Origin: Streptomyces sp. NBC_00659
Lineage (GTDB): Bacteria > Actinomycetota > Actinomycetes > Streptomycetales > Streptomycetaceae
Direction: 5' to 3'
Length of the DNA: 64,000 bases
Assembly: GCF_036226925.1 (NCBI RefSeq)
Contig: NZ_CP109031.1
Span: forward strand, 5,766,001-5,830,000
Made by a program: the position numbers and the translations under genes. How positions within the stretch are numbered: position 1 is the first letter of the stretch; the number at the start of each line of letters is the position of its first letter. Positions 26,988 through 35,374 of the stretch are shown here, one piece after another. The notes beneath the pieces were generated by a model, which had not been told where the DNA came from, did not search any database, and was given only the letters and a program-made list of their open reading frames with translations.

Positions 26988-28676
26988 ATGACGGACTCGC
27001 AGGCCGCGGAGCAGGCCACGGACAGCACCGGCGCCGATGAGACGGCCGGTACCGACGCGACGGCCGGCGCGGCCGACGCGACCGCCGCCCTCGGCACCAA
27101 CCCCCTCGCCCCCGCCCCGGCCGGCGCGCGTACCGCCGCCGATGTCGTCACCCCCGAGCTCGTCGCGCAGCTCACCAAGGGCGTGACCGGTTCGGGGCGG
27201 ACCGCCAACCACACGCCGTTCACCGGCGAGAAGCTCGCCGACGTGCCCGAGTCCACCCCCGAGGACGTCGAGAAGGCCTTCGAGCGGGCCCGTGCCGCAC
27301 AGGGCGCGTGGGCGGCCACTCCGGTACGGCGGCGCGCCGCCGTTCTGCTCCGCTTCCACGACCTCGTGCTCGCCCGGCAGGCCGAGGTCCTGGACCTCAT
27401 CCAGCTGGAGACCGGCAAGGCCCGGCTGCACGCCCACGAAGAGGTCCAGGCCGTCCTGGTCGCGGCGCGGCACTACGGACTCAAGGCGCCTTCCTATCTG
27501 CGCCCCAAGCGCCACGCGGGCGCGATGCCCACCCTCACCAAGGTCACCGAGCTGCGTCACCCGCGTGGTGTCGTCGGGCAGATCGCGCCCTGGAACTACC
27601 CGCTGGAGCTGTCGGTCGGCGACGCGCTGCCGGCCTTCGTCGCGGGCAACGCGGTCGTCATGAAGCCCGACACCGAGACCTGCCTCACCGCCCTGTGGGC
27701 GCGTGACCTGCTCGTCGAGGCCGGGCTGCCCGCCGAGATCTTCCAGGTCGTCATCGGTGACGGGCCGGTCGTCGGACCCGAGGTGGTCAGGCACGCCGAC
27801 TACGTCTCCTTCACGGGGTCGACCCGGACCGGCCGCGAGGTCGCGCAGGGCGCGGCCGCCCGTCTCGTCGGCGTCTCCCTCGAACTCGGCGGCAAGAACG
27901 CCATGGTGGTCCTGGAGGACGCCGACCTCGACAAGGCCGCCGCCGGCGCCGTCCGCGCCTGCTTCTCCTCCGCCGGCCAACTCTGCATCTCCATCGAGCG
28001 GTTGTACGTCCACGAGTCCATAGCCGACGCGTTCACCGAGCGGTTCGCCGCCCGGACCAGGGCGATACGGCTCGGCACGTCCCTCGCGTACGGGGCGGAC
28101 ATGGGATCCCTGGTCGGGGAGCGGCAGCTGGAGACCGTGACGCGGCACGTCGAGGAAGCCGTCGCCAAGGGGGCCAGGGTCGTCGCGGGCGGTGTCGCCC
28201 GGCCCGACATCGGCCCGTACTTCTACGAGCCCACCATCCTCGACGGGGTCGAGGCCCCGATGGCCGTCTGCGCCGAGGAGACGTTCGGTCCCGTCGTCTC
28301 CATCTACCGGTTCACGACCGAGGACGAGGTCGTCGAGCGCGCCAACTCCACCTCGTACGGCCTCAACTCCTCCGTCTGGACGAAGGACGGCCGGCGCGGT
28401 CGCGCGATCGCGGCCCGGCTGCGGACCGGCACGGTGAACGTCAACGAGGGGTACGCGCCCGCGTACGGCAGCGTCCAGTCGCCCATGGGTGGCATGAAGG
28501 ACTCCGGCCTCGGCCGCCGGCACGGCTCCGAGGGCATCCTCAAGTACACCGAGGCGCAGACCGTCGCCCACCAGAGACTGCTGCCGATGGCGCCGTCCCT
28601 GGGCATGGACGACGAGAAGTACGCGGCGTTCATGAGCCGGAGCCTGAAGGTCATGAAGGCGATCCGCCTGCGGTAG
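26988..28676 (+). CDS. gabD: Succinate-semialdehyde dehydrogenase
   Basis: A 562-residue aldehyde dehydrogenase that would oxidise succinic semialdehyde to succinate with NAD(P)+, in GABA or polyamine breakdown. The catalytic Cys333 is in SSAGQLCISIERL and the general base Glu299 in LELGGKN; GSTRTGREV forms the cofactor loop. The first 60 residues are an Ala/Thr/Asp-rich extension not needed for the fold. Overall sequence (KVTELRHPRGVVGQIAPWNY) matches the GabD2/SSADH subgroup. The GMC oxidoreductase begins 83 bases downstream and may be co-transcribed. A palindromic operator candidate lies upstream. Confidence 0.92.
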   Translation: MTDSQAAEQATDSTGADETAGTDATAGAADATAALGTNPLAPAPAGARTAADVVTPELVAQLTKGVTGSGRTANHTPFTGEKLADVPESTPEDVEKAFERARAAQGAWAATPVRRRAAVLLRFHDLVLARQAEVLDLIQLETGKARLHAHEEVQAVLVAARHYGLKAPSYLRPKRHAGAMPTLTKVTELRHPRGVVGQIAPWNYPLELSVGDALPAFVAGNAVVMKPDTETCLTALWARDLLVEAGLPAEIFQVVIGDGPVVGPEVVRHADYVSFTGSTRTGREVAQGAAARLVGVSLELGGKNAMVVLEDADLDKAAAGAVRACFSSAGQLCISIERLYVHESIADAFTERFAARTRAIRLGTSLAYGADMGSLVGERQLETVTRHVEEAVAKGARVVAGGVARPDIGPYFYEPTILDGVEAPMAVCAEETFGPVVSIYRFTTEDEVVERANSTSYGLNSSVWTKDGRRGRAIAARLRTGTVNVNEGYAPAYGSVQSPMGGMKDSGLGRRHGSEGILKYTEAQTVAHQRLLPMAPSLGMDDEKYAAFMSRSLKVMKAIRLR

Positions 28677-28759
28677 GGGCCGGCGCCCTTCGCGGGTCCT
28701 CGCCAACGGTCCACGGTTCTCAAACAGTTCTCAAACGGTCTCGACGAGGAGAGCGGCAC

Positions 28760-30568
28760 GTGTCACAGGAGAGCTCTGTCCAGGAACAGCCGGACGAGGG
28801 AACGTACGACTACGACGTCGTCGTCGTCGGCTCCGGCTTCGGCGGCTCCGTCACCGCCCTGCGGCTGACGGAGAAGGGGTACCGCGTGGGTGTCCTCGAA
28901 GCCGGCCGACGCTTCACCCGCGACACGCTCCCCAAGAACTCCTGGGACATCAGGAACTACCTCTGGGCGCCGCGGCTCGGCATGTACGGAATCCAGCGCA
29001 TCCATCTGCTGGGCAATGTGATGGTGCTGGCGGGCGCGGGAGTGGGCGGCGGTTCGCTCAACTACGCCAACACCCTCTACGTACCGCCGAAGCCGTTCTT
29101 CGAGGACCCGCAGTGGAAGGACATCACCGACTGGGAGGAGGAGCTGAAGCCGTACTACGACCAGGCCCGGCGCATGCTGGGTGTGCGGCTCAACCCGACC
29201 ATGACCCCGTCGGACGTCCACCTCAAGGCCGCCGCGGAGCGCATGGGGGTCGGCGACACCTTCCACATGGCGCCGGTCGGCGTCTTCTTCGGCGACGGAC
29301 AGGACGCGGACGGCTCCGCCGGTGCGAAGCCCGGCGAGGAGGTCGCCGACCCGTATTTCGGGGGCGTCGGGCCCTCGCGCAAGGCCTGCACCGAATGCGG
29401 CGAGTGCATGACCGGCTGCCGCCACGGCGCCAAGAACACCCTCAACGAGAACTATCTCCACCTCGCCGAGAAGGCGGGTGCCGTCGTCCATCCCATGACG
29501 ACCGTCGTGTCCGTCACCGACGACTCGCGGGGCGGTTACGCCGTCCGGACCCTCCCGACGGACAACCGGCGCAAGGGCCCGGGGCGGACGTTCACCGCGC
29601 GCCGGGTCGTTCTCGCGGCCGGCACCTACGGCACCCAGACGCTGCTGCACCGCATGAAGGCCGGCGGTCAGCTGCCGTACCTGTCGAAGAGGCTGGGCGA
29701 GCTGACCCGCACCAACTCCGAGGCCCTGGTGGGCGCCCAGACCGACGACCGCCGCTACCGCAAGGCGCACGGGACACCCAAGGCCGACTTCACCCAGGGT
29801 GTGGCCATCACGTCCTCGATCCACCCGGACGAGAACACCCACATCGAACCCGTGCGCTACGGCAAGGGCTCCAATGCCATGGGCGGCATGTCGATCCTCC
29901 AAGTCCCCTATGCCGAGGGCTCGTCGAGGGTGGCCGGGTGGCTCGTCAACGCGGCCCGGCATCCGCTGCTGACGCTCCGGTCGCTCTCCAACCGCCGCTG
30001 GTCCGAGCACACCATCATCGGGCTGGTGATGCAGTCGCTCGACAACTCCCTGACGACGTATCTCAAGCCCAAGGGCGCGGGCAAGGGGCTGTTGACGGCA
30101 CGTCAGGGACACGGCGCGCCCAACCCCAAGCAGATCGAGGCCGCTTCGCGCGCCGCCTCCGTCCTCGCCGAGGAGATCAACGGTTTCCCGGGCAGCAACG
30201 TCGGCGAGCTGATGGGCACCCCGCTGACCGCCCACTTCCTCGGCGGCTGTCCGATCGGCGCCGGTGCCGAGGAGGGCGTCATCGACCCCTACCACCGGCT
30301 CTACGGCCACCCCGGCATCTCCGTGGTCGACGGCGCCGCGGTCTCCGCGAACCTCGGCGTCAATCCGTCGCTCACCATCACCGCGCAGGCCGAGCGGGCC
30401 ATGTCGTTCTGGCCCAACAAGGGCGAGGCCGATCCGCGTCCGGCGCCGGGAGCCTCGTACGAGCGTCTCAAGGCGGTGGCGCCGGGGCGTCCCGCCGTTC
30501 CCGCGGACGCGTTCGGCGCGCTGCGGCTGCCGTTCCTGGGCATGCCGGCGATGCCGCCGAAACCGTAG
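28760..30568 (+). CDS. GMC-type FAD oxidoreductase, ChoD-like, with CxxCxxCxxxC cluster
   Basis: A 602-residue flavoprotein starting with GTG. The FAD-binding VVGSGFGGS is near residues 22-30, a GAGVGGGSLNYA segment follows, and the C-terminal FAD/active-site part reads AHFLGGCPIG and NPSLTITAQAE. It resembles the mycobacterial ChoD (annotated cholesterol oxidase) rather than secreted Streptomyces cholesterol oxidases, and has no signal peptide. Cysteines 210, 213, 216 and 220 (CTECGECMTGC) form a pattern like a [4Fe-4S] ferredoxin site, which is unexpected for a simple GMC oxidase. Substrate is unknown; a sterol is only one possibility. It is downstream of gabD and lies in the same neighbourhood as guaB2/guaB3, as in mycobacteria. 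Confidence 0.85.
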   Translation: MSQESSVQEQPDEGTYDYDVVVVGSGFGGSVTALRLTEKGYRVGVLEAGRRFTRDTLPKNSWDIRNYLWAPRLGMYGIQRIHLLGNVMVLAGAGVGGGSLNYANTLYVPPKPFFEDPQWKDITDWEEELKPYYDQARRMLGVRLNPTMTPSDVHLKAAAERMGVGDTFHMAPVGVFFGDGQDADGSAGAKPGEEVADPYFGGVGPSRKACTECGECMTGCRHGAKNTLNENYLHLAEKAGAVVHPMTTVVSVTDDSRGGYAVRTLPTDNRRKGPGRTFTARRVVLAAGTYGTQTLLHRMKAGGQLPYLSKRLGELTRTNSEALVGAQTDDRRYRKAHGTPKADFTQGVAITSSIHPDENTHIEPVRYGKGSNAMGGMSILQVPYAEGSSRVAGWLVNAARHPLLTLRSLSNRRWSEHTIIGLVMQSLDNSLTTYLKPKGAGKGLLTARQGHGAPNPKQIEAASRAASVLAEEINGFPGSNVGELMGTPLTAHFLGGCPIGAGAEEGVIDPYHRLYGHPGISVVDGAAVSANLGVNPSLTITAQAERAMSFWPNKGEADPRPAPGASYERLKAVAPGRPAVPADAFGALRLPFLGMPAMPPKP

Positions 30569-30650
30569 CCGTAGCCGTAGCCCGGGACCCGGCCCCGCAG
30601 GGCTGGGACCAGGCCCCATAGAGCCGGGAGCCGGCAGCCGACCCGTACAA

Positions 30651-30698
30651 CGAAGAGAAGGACCTGCGCCCCCCTCCGAGCGCAGGTCCTTCTCTTCG
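30651..30698. terminator. Strong bidirectional terminator
   Basis: 19-bp perfect stem cgaagagaaggacctgcgc with its complement, 10-base loop, between the GMC gene and the convergent surface-protein gene. A cttctcttcg run follows the hairpin on both strands. Confidence 0.92.
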
Positions 30699-30739
30699 TA
30701 TGTGACCGACGACCGCGTCAGTCGTGCCGTGCCGTGGTG

Positions 30740-31732
30740 TTACGCGCTCGCGCCGGCCTTGCGGCGACGGACGACGACCAGCGCACCGGCACCGGCGACG
30801 ACGGCGATACCGCCGGCGAGGCCGATCATCGGCAGCGCGGAGCTGGAGCCCGTCTCGGCGAGGCTGCCGTCGACCTGCGGCGTGTTGCTCTTGTCGGCCG
30901 GCTTGTCCGAGACCGGAACCTTGCCACCACCCTGCGGCTTGGTGCCGTCGGTGTCCGTGCCGGCCGCGACGATCTGGAACTTGTACGCGACCTCGCCGTA
31001 GCCGACGCACTCCGAGTCGGCGTCGCCGTAGATGCTGGCGCCGAGGGAGAAGCCGACGCCGACCGGGGCGCTGGACTTCACGTTGATGCGGAGCGGGAAG
31101 TCGACCTCGTAGTCGGGCTTGAGCTCGTCGGTGTAGCCGACGTAGCCGACCGCGTCACCGTCGTCGTCGAGGTCCTCCCAGACCTTGTCGTCCGGGTTGT
31201 ACGCCTGGAGCTGGACCTGCTTGCTCTTGAACATGTCCTCGCCGTTCTTGTCGGGCGACGCGCCCGCGAAGAAGCCGAGGTCAGTCAGGGTGGAGTCGGA
31301 TTTGTTCAGGACGTCCAGGGAGAACTTGTGCCATCCGCTGCCCGCCGCGATCTTGCCGGGCAGACCGTTGATGGAGACCTGGACCTTGGACTCCGAGCAG
31401 TCGGAGGGCTCGGGCTCGGGGGACTCCTCCGGCTCGGACTCCGATGCGGAGACGCTCGGCGCGGGCGCCGACTCCGACGTGGAGGTGCTCGGCGCGGGCG
31501 CCGACGCGGAAGAGGACGCGGAGGCGGAGGCGGAGGCGGAGGCCGACGCCGGGTCGGTCGGCCCGGCCGACTCGCTCTGACTCGGCTTGGCCGACTCGGG
31601 TGCCGACTCGGACACGCTCGCACTCGGGGACGGGCTTTCTTCCGCGAACGCGGCCGGCGCGACCGACAGCAACGCGAGCGGTGCTATGACAGCCGTCGCG
31701 GCCGCAGTGGCCATGGCACGGCGAAGCTTCAT
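30740..31732 (-). CDS. Sortase-anchored surface protein (LAETG)
   Basis: A 330-residue secreted wall protein. The signal peptide spans about residues 1-36 (MKLRRAMATAAATAVIAPLA ending AAFAEE). A long Ser/Ala/Pro/Glu-rich stalk covers about 37-125. A globular beta-rich domain of about 150 residues follows, holding two cysteines (SDCSES and SECVG) that could form a disulfide. The C-terminus has LAETG at about 291-295, a hydrophobic helix and RRRK, the sorting signal of class E sortases used for Streptomyces chaplins and other surface proteins. The start is the ATG at MKLRR; the frame upstream is not signal-like. Function of the globular domain is unknown. No sortase gene is adjacent. Confidence 0.9.
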   Translation of the reverse strand: MKLRRAMATAAATAVIAPLALLSVAPAAFAEESPSPSASVSESAPESAKPSQSESAGPTDPASASASASASASSSASAPAPSTSTSESAPAPSVSASESEPEESPEPEPSDCSESKVQVSINGLPGKIAAGSGWHKFSLDVLNKSDSTLTDLGFFAGASPDKNGEDMFKSKQVQLQAYNPDDKVWEDLDDDGDAVGYVGYTDELKPDYEVDFPLRINVKSSAPVGVGFSLGASIYGDADSECVGYGEVAYKFQIVAAGTDTDGTKPQGGGKVPVSDKPADKSNTPQVDGSLAETGSSSALPMIGLAGGIAVVAGAGALVVVRRRKAGASA

Positions 31733-32479
31733 GAAGACCTCGGTGATCCTGTGCGCCGTGAACTCGCGGCGCGAATATGGAGTTTGGGGATGGTCCTCCG
31801 CGTGTGGACACGGATGTGACCGTTGGTTCTGCAGGTGAGACAGGCCGGGTCCGGGAATGGTTGTGCTGTATCTCACGGAATTCTTATGTGGGCCGGGTCA
31901 CATCGGCGTACGGCTCGCGTCCGTCCGTTCGAGACGCCCGGAAAGGGAACTGTCCGTCCGGGCGCGCAGGGTGACGGAGCGGCAGGTTTCCCGCACTGAC
32001 GTCTCCGTGCCCCGGCGTCCGCGCTCCGGGCACGGCGAAGGGCCCCGCGGACACGTGTCCGCGGGGCCCTTCTTCACGGCAGCACCGGCGTCAGGGCGGC
32101 ACCGGTGCCTCGAAGCGGCGTCGGGGGTTGCGCCGCCGTCGACGGGAGTGGCCGCCGGTCCGCGCTGCGGCGCACGAGGGCGCGCACGTGACGACGGCCT
32201 GAACAGGTTCCGTCGGACGGCCCCGGGCGTCCCCGGGGCCGACCGTTCTCTTGAGTGACCGGGCTGCTGTCCCCTGCCGTCCGGTCACACGACCTGGAGC
32301 GAGGTCCCACGACGCACGGCACGATCCGTACGTCTCATCGCTCCAGTGAAGCCACGCGTGGTTCTTCCGGGCCCGCCCCTGGCTGACACGGACACCAGAA
32401 GAAACGAAGTCCGCGGTACCCCGGATACGCGCCGTACGGGTGAGGGGGAATGCGTACGTGTGTACGCCGGGTGCGGGTC
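31733..32479. other. Long intergenic region with an orphan palindromic terminator
   Basis: About 750 bases between the starts of the surface-protein gene (leftward) and the end of the chorismate mutase gene. The first 150 bases are comparatively AT-rich and should hold the surface-protein promoter. A 34-bp perfect palindrome at 32038-32071 looks like a terminator but follows no recognised gene. The remainder, 32072-32479, shows no credible coding frame. Confidence 0.6.
32038..32071 (+). terminator. 34-bp perfect palindrome, terminator-like
   Basis: aagggccccgcggacac followed directly by its exact reverse complement. On the plus strand it continues cttcttc, more T-rich than on the minus strand, which favours termination of a rightward transcript beginning somewhere in 31860-32000. 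Alternatively it ends the chorismate mutase mRNA after a 400-base 3' UTR. Confidence 0.7.
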
Positions 32480-32764
32480 TCAGATCCGGCCGCGGCACAG
32501 TTCGAGCAGGGTCATGGCCAGCGAGGTGCCGGGCTTGCCGAGCGCGTCCCGGTAGTGGCCGAGGATCTCCATCTCGCGGGAGAGGTTCACCCGGCGGCCG
32601 CCGGACGTGATCCGGGCCTCCTGGATCACGGCCGATACGGCCATCCGTTCCTGCACGAGACCGATGATCCGGTCGTCCAGGGCGTCGATGCGCTCACGGG
32701 CACCGGTGATCACATCGGCGGCCTCGTCGGTGCGGGCGCCGGTCTTGTCGAGTACGTCGGCCAT
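32480..32764 (-). CDS. Chorismate mutase (AroQ class)
   Basis: A 94-residue all-helical AroQ-type chorismate mutase, converting chorismate to prephenate for Phe and Tyr synthesis. The first helix [20 protein letters not shown] carries the active-site Arg, and [31 protein letters not shown] and LLELCRGRI complete the three-helix monomer. Length is usual for the small actinobacterial form. It is divergent from guaA, the conserved Streptomyces arrangement. Its 5' leader contains a leaderless Phe/Tyr-rich peptide and two hairpins that look like a transcription attenuator (separate entries). Confidence 0.93.
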   Translation of the reverse strand: MADVLDKTGARTDEAADVITGARERIDALDDRIIGLVQERMAVSAVIQEARITSGGRRVNLSREMEILGHYRDALGKPGTSLAMTLLELCRGRI

Positions 32765-32821
32765 GGTGGGGCTCCTCGGTGGAAGGGGTGCCCCGGAGCG
32801 ACCCGGCCCGGAAACGGCAGA

Positions 32822-32848
32822 CGCCCCGGGCCTTGTCGGCCCGGGGCG
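32822..32848 (-). terminator. Attenuator terminator hairpin ahead of chorismate mutase
   Basis: 11-bp perfect stem cgccccgggcc/ggcccggggcg with 5-base loop, 58-84 bases upstream of the chorismate mutase start and about 25 bases past the stop codon of the leader peptide. The 5' arm (GGGCCG in the transcript) can alternatively pair with CGGCCC in the upstream hairpin. Confidence 0.7.
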
Positions 32849-32872
32849 CCTGGGAAGTCGCTTGTCAGTTGC

Positions 32873-32944
32873 TCAAGCAGCACGACCATGGCAGCCGGTG
32901 GGCCGGTTGCCATAGGTAAACAGGAAGGTCGTGTGCGTGAGCAT
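32873..32944 (-). CDS. Putative Phe/Tyr leader peptide of chorismate mutase
   Basis: A 23-codon open frame starting [12 protein letters not shown] and ending CHGRAA, 108 bases upstream of the chorismate mutase start on the same strand. Three of five codons in FLFTY encode Phe or Tyr, the end products downstream of chorismate mutase, and two of them are the TTT and TAT codons that are rare in this genome. No ribosome-binding site precedes it. Instead a CATACT -10 element ends six bases before the ATG, so it is probably a leaderless mRNA start. The hairpin at 32888-32913 begins at the Tyr codon. The frame is open further upstream, but that is a by-product of GC content. Not experimentally known to me. 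Confidence 0.6.
   Translation of the reverse strand: MLTHTTFLFTYGNRPTGCHGRAA
32888..32913 (-). promoter_or_regulatory. Pause/anti-attenuator hairpin overlapping leader codons
   Basis: atggca/tgccat outer stem plus CCGG/CCGG inner pairing around a 4-base loop. In the RNA its 5' base coincides with the Tyr codon of the leader peptide, so a ribosome stalled on the FLFTY codons would prevent it from forming. Confidence 0.5.
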
Positions 32945-32950
32945 GACGGC

Positions 32951-32980
32951 AGTATGCACGCCCGCCGCGGCGCCGGCCAA
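32951..32980 (-). promoter_or_regulatory. Promoter of the chorismate mutase leader
   Basis: Leftward TTGGCC (32975-32980), an 18-base spacer, and CATACT (32951-32956). The leader ATG begins seven bases after the -10, consistent with initiation at its A. Confidence 0.5.
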
Positions 32981-33127
32981 GACGGTTCGGATGGTGAGAC
33001 CGGCGTCCGAAACCGCGCGGGTGCCGGGCCCGCCGCGGCCCCCGAAACCCCGCGGGCGCCAGGCCCGCCGCGGCCCCCGGTAGAATCGGCCGTACACACC
33101 CTTTTGCTCACCGCCGGAAGGCAGACC

Positions 33128-34708
33128 GTGCCAGAAGCGTCCCCCGCCGCCCCCGACACCGTCCTGGTCGTCGACTTCGGTGCGCAGTACGCCCAGCTCA
33201 TCGCCCGTCGCGTCCGTGAGGCCCGGGTCTACAGCGAGATCGTGCCGAGCACCATGCCGGTCCAGGAGATGCTCGCCAAGAACCCGGCCGCGATCATCCT
33301 CTCCGGCGGTCCCTCGTCGGTGTACGCGGAGGGCGCCCCGCGCCTGGACCGCGCGCTCTTCGAGGCGGGCGTCCCCGTCTTCGGCATGTGCTACGGCTTC
33401 CAGCTGATGGCGACGACCCTCGGTGGCACGGTCGACAACTCCGGAGCCCGCGAGTACGGCCGTACGCCGCTGCACGTCTCGAAGTCCGGCTCCACCCTGT
33501 TCGAGGGCACCCCGGACGAGCAGCCGGTGTGGATGTCGCACGGCGACGCCTGCTCCGCCGCCCCCGAGGGCTTCACCGTCACGGCCTCCACGGACGTCGT
33601 CCCGGTCGCCGCCTTCGAGAACGACGAGAAGAAGCTCTACGGCGTCCAGTACCACCCCGAGGTCATGCACTCCACGCACGGCCAGCAGGTGCTGGAGCAC
33701 TTCCTGTACCGCGGCGCGGGCATCACCCCGACCTGGACCACCGGCAACGTCATCGACGAGCAGGTCGCCCTCATCCGCGAGCAGGTCGGCACCAAGCGCG
33801 CCATCTGCGGTCTGTCCGGCGGAGTGGACTCCGCGGTCGCCGCGGCCCTCGTCCAGAAGGCCATCGGCTCCCAGCTCACCTGTGTGTACGTCGACCACGG
33901 TCTGATGCGCCAGGGCGAGACCGAGCAGGTCGAGAAGGACTTCGTCGCCGCGACCGGCGTCCAGCTCAAGGTCGTGGACGCGGAGGAGCGCTTCCTCACC
34001 GCGCTCAAGGGTGTCTCGGACCCCGAGGAGAAGCGGAAGATCATCGGGCGCGAGTTCATCCGCGTCTTCGAGCAGGCCCAGGCGGAGATCATCGCCGAGG
34101 CCGCCGAGGGCGAGGACGTCGCGTTCCTGGTCCAGGGCACGCTCTACCCGGACGTCGTCGAGTCCGGCGGCGGCACCGGCACCGCCAACATCAAGTCCCA
34201 CCACAACGTGGGCGGTCTCCCCGAGGACCTGGAGTTCCAGCTCGTCGAGCCGCTGCGCCAGCTGTTCAAGGACGAGGTCCGGATGGTCGGACAGGAACTC
34301 GGCCTGCCCGACGAGATCGTCCAGCGCCAGCCGTTCCCCGGCCCCGGCCTCGGCATCCGGATCGTCGGCGAGGTGACCAAGGAGCGTCTCGACCTGCTCC
34401 GCGCCGCCGACGCCATCGCCCGCGAGGAGCTGACCGCCGCCGGTCTCGACCGGGAGATCTGGCAGTGCCCGGTCGTCCTGCTCGCCGACGTGCGCAGCGT
34501 GGGCGTCCAGGGCGACGGCCGCACGTACGGCCACCCGATCGTCCTCCGTCCGGTGTCCAGCGAGGACGCCATGACGGCCGACTGGTCGCGGCTGCCGTAC
34601 GACGTCCTGGCGAAGATCTCGACCCGGATCACGAACGAGGTCGCGGACGTCAACCGCGTCGTGCTCGACGTGACGAGCAAGCCCCCGGGCACCATCGAGT
34701 GGGAGTAG
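33128..34708 (+). CDS. guaA: GMP synthase (glutamine-hydrolysing)
   Basis: A 526-residue bifunctional enzyme that amidates XMP to GMP. The N-terminal class I glutamine amidotransferase domain has nucleophile Cys88 in GMCYGFQLM and His/Glu in QYHPEV. The ATP-pyrophosphatase P-loop is [10 protein letters not shown], and the C-terminal dimerisation domain ends [18 protein letters not shown]. Length and motifs are complete. It starts at the GTG preceded by GGAAGG; the frame is open far upstream but without conserved sequence. It is divergent from chorismate mutase and completes the guanine nucleotide branch begun by guaB in the same window. Confidence 0.98.
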   Translation: MPEASPAAPDTVLVVDFGAQYAQLIARRVREARVYSEIVPSTMPVQEMLAKNPAAIILSGGPSSVYAEGAPRLDRALFEAGVPVFGMCYGFQLMATTLGGTVDNSGAREYGRTPLHVSKSGSTLFEGTPDEQPVWMSHGDACSAAPEGFTVTASTDVVPVAAFENDEKKLYGVQYHPEVMHSTHGQQVLEHFLYRGAGITPTWTTGNVIDEQVALIREQVGTKRAICGLSGGVDSAVAAALVQKAIGSQLTCVYVDHGLMRQGETEQVEKDFVAATGVQLKVVDAEERFLTALKGVSDPEEKRKIIGREFIRVFEQAQAEIIAEAAEGEDVAFLVQGTLYPDVVESGGGTGTANIKSHHNVGGLPEDLEFQLVEPLRQLFKDEVRMVGQELGLPDEIVQRQPFPGPGLGIRIVGEVTKERLDLLRAADAIAREELTAAGLDREIWQCPVVLLADVRSVGVQGDGRTYGHPIVLRPVSSEDAMTADWSRLPYDVLAKISTRITNEVADVNRVVLDVTSKPPGTIEWE

Positions 34709-34716
34709 TCCCCCCG

Positions 34717-34743
34717 GGGTCACTCCCCCTGGGGGAGTGACCC
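34717..34743 (+). terminator. Terminator hairpin after guaA
   Basis: 12-bp perfect stem gggtcactcccc/ggggagtgaccc with 3-base loop, nine bases after the guaA stop, in the gap before the convergent oxidase-like gene. Confidence 0.85.
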
Positions 34744-34749
34744 TCCCCC

Positions 34750-35220
34750 TCAGGTCCGCTTGAGCGTGCGCACCGGCGCGCCGGGCTTCCAGACCTGGAC
34801 GACCAGATACGTGTCGTCCTCGACATAGGTCCGTGTGACCTCCGTCAGCTCGGTGCGGAAGAGGTGGAACGGCTCCGGCGGTTCCACCTCTTTCACGTAC
34901 GCGGCCTTGGCGGGGACGCCGTCGCCCACCTCGACCGCCCGCCCGCTGATCCGTACGTCGCCGCCGCCCATGTCGGTACCCGCTCCGGGGTTGGTCTGGA
35001 GCGCGAAGCGCGGGTCGCGGCGCAGGTCGAGCGCCTTGAGGGAGTCCGGCATCATGCCGAGCCACAGCTCGCCGTCCAGGAAGCGCACCTCGATGCCGGA
35101 GGTGCGGGGCGAGCCGTCCTTGCGGAGGGTCGCGAGGACGTGGTGGGTGAAGGCGCCGAAGCGCTGTTCGACGGTGCCGGCGAGGTCCGGTTCGGCGGTG
35201 GAGAGCGCTGCCCAGTTCAT
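34750..35220 (-). CDS. Pyridoxamine 5'-phosphate oxidase-like (FMN/F420-binding split barrel) protein
   Basis: A 156-residue split-beta-barrel protein. The opening strand pair HHVLATLRKDGSPRTSGIEV and ELWLGMMPDSLKALDLRRDP are typical of the PNPOx-like/F420-dependent deazaflavin reductase superfamily in actinobacteria. A short basic end follows. Cofactor (FMN, F420 or heme) cannot be decided from sequence alone. The start is the ATG at MNWAALS; a longer open frame upstream lacks conservation and covers the promoter of the divergent aldolase gene. Convergent with guaA, whose terminator separates them. Confidence 0.88.
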   Translation of the reverse strand: MNWAALSTAEPDLAGTVEQRFGAFTHHVLATLRKDGSPRTSGIEVRFLDGELWLGMMPDSLKALDLRRDPRFALQTNPGAGTDMGGGDVRISGRAVEVGDGVPAKAAYVKEVEPPEPFHLFRTELTEVTRTYVEDDTYLVVQVWKPGAPVRTLKRT

Positions 35221-35374
35221 GCGGCGAGTCTGCCGCGTATACCCGACGTCTCCTGTCGGGTATTGCCTGTGTCCCCCGGCGTTCCACATTTTTCTCTCAC
35301 GGAACACCCCTGTTCTCCTGCGCTGACCCCGGGTAACTTCCGCTCGTACCGAACACGCCAGTGCTGGAGGACAT

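Noticed and set aside
31925..31945. tRNA T-arm-like gttcgagac
   Set aside because: The flanking bases cannot form the required five-pair stem, and no acceptor or anticodon arm is nearby.
32038..32071. Phage attachment site or inverted-repeat end of a mobile element
   Set aside because: No integrase, transposase or second copy is visible, and a terminator explains the palindrome.
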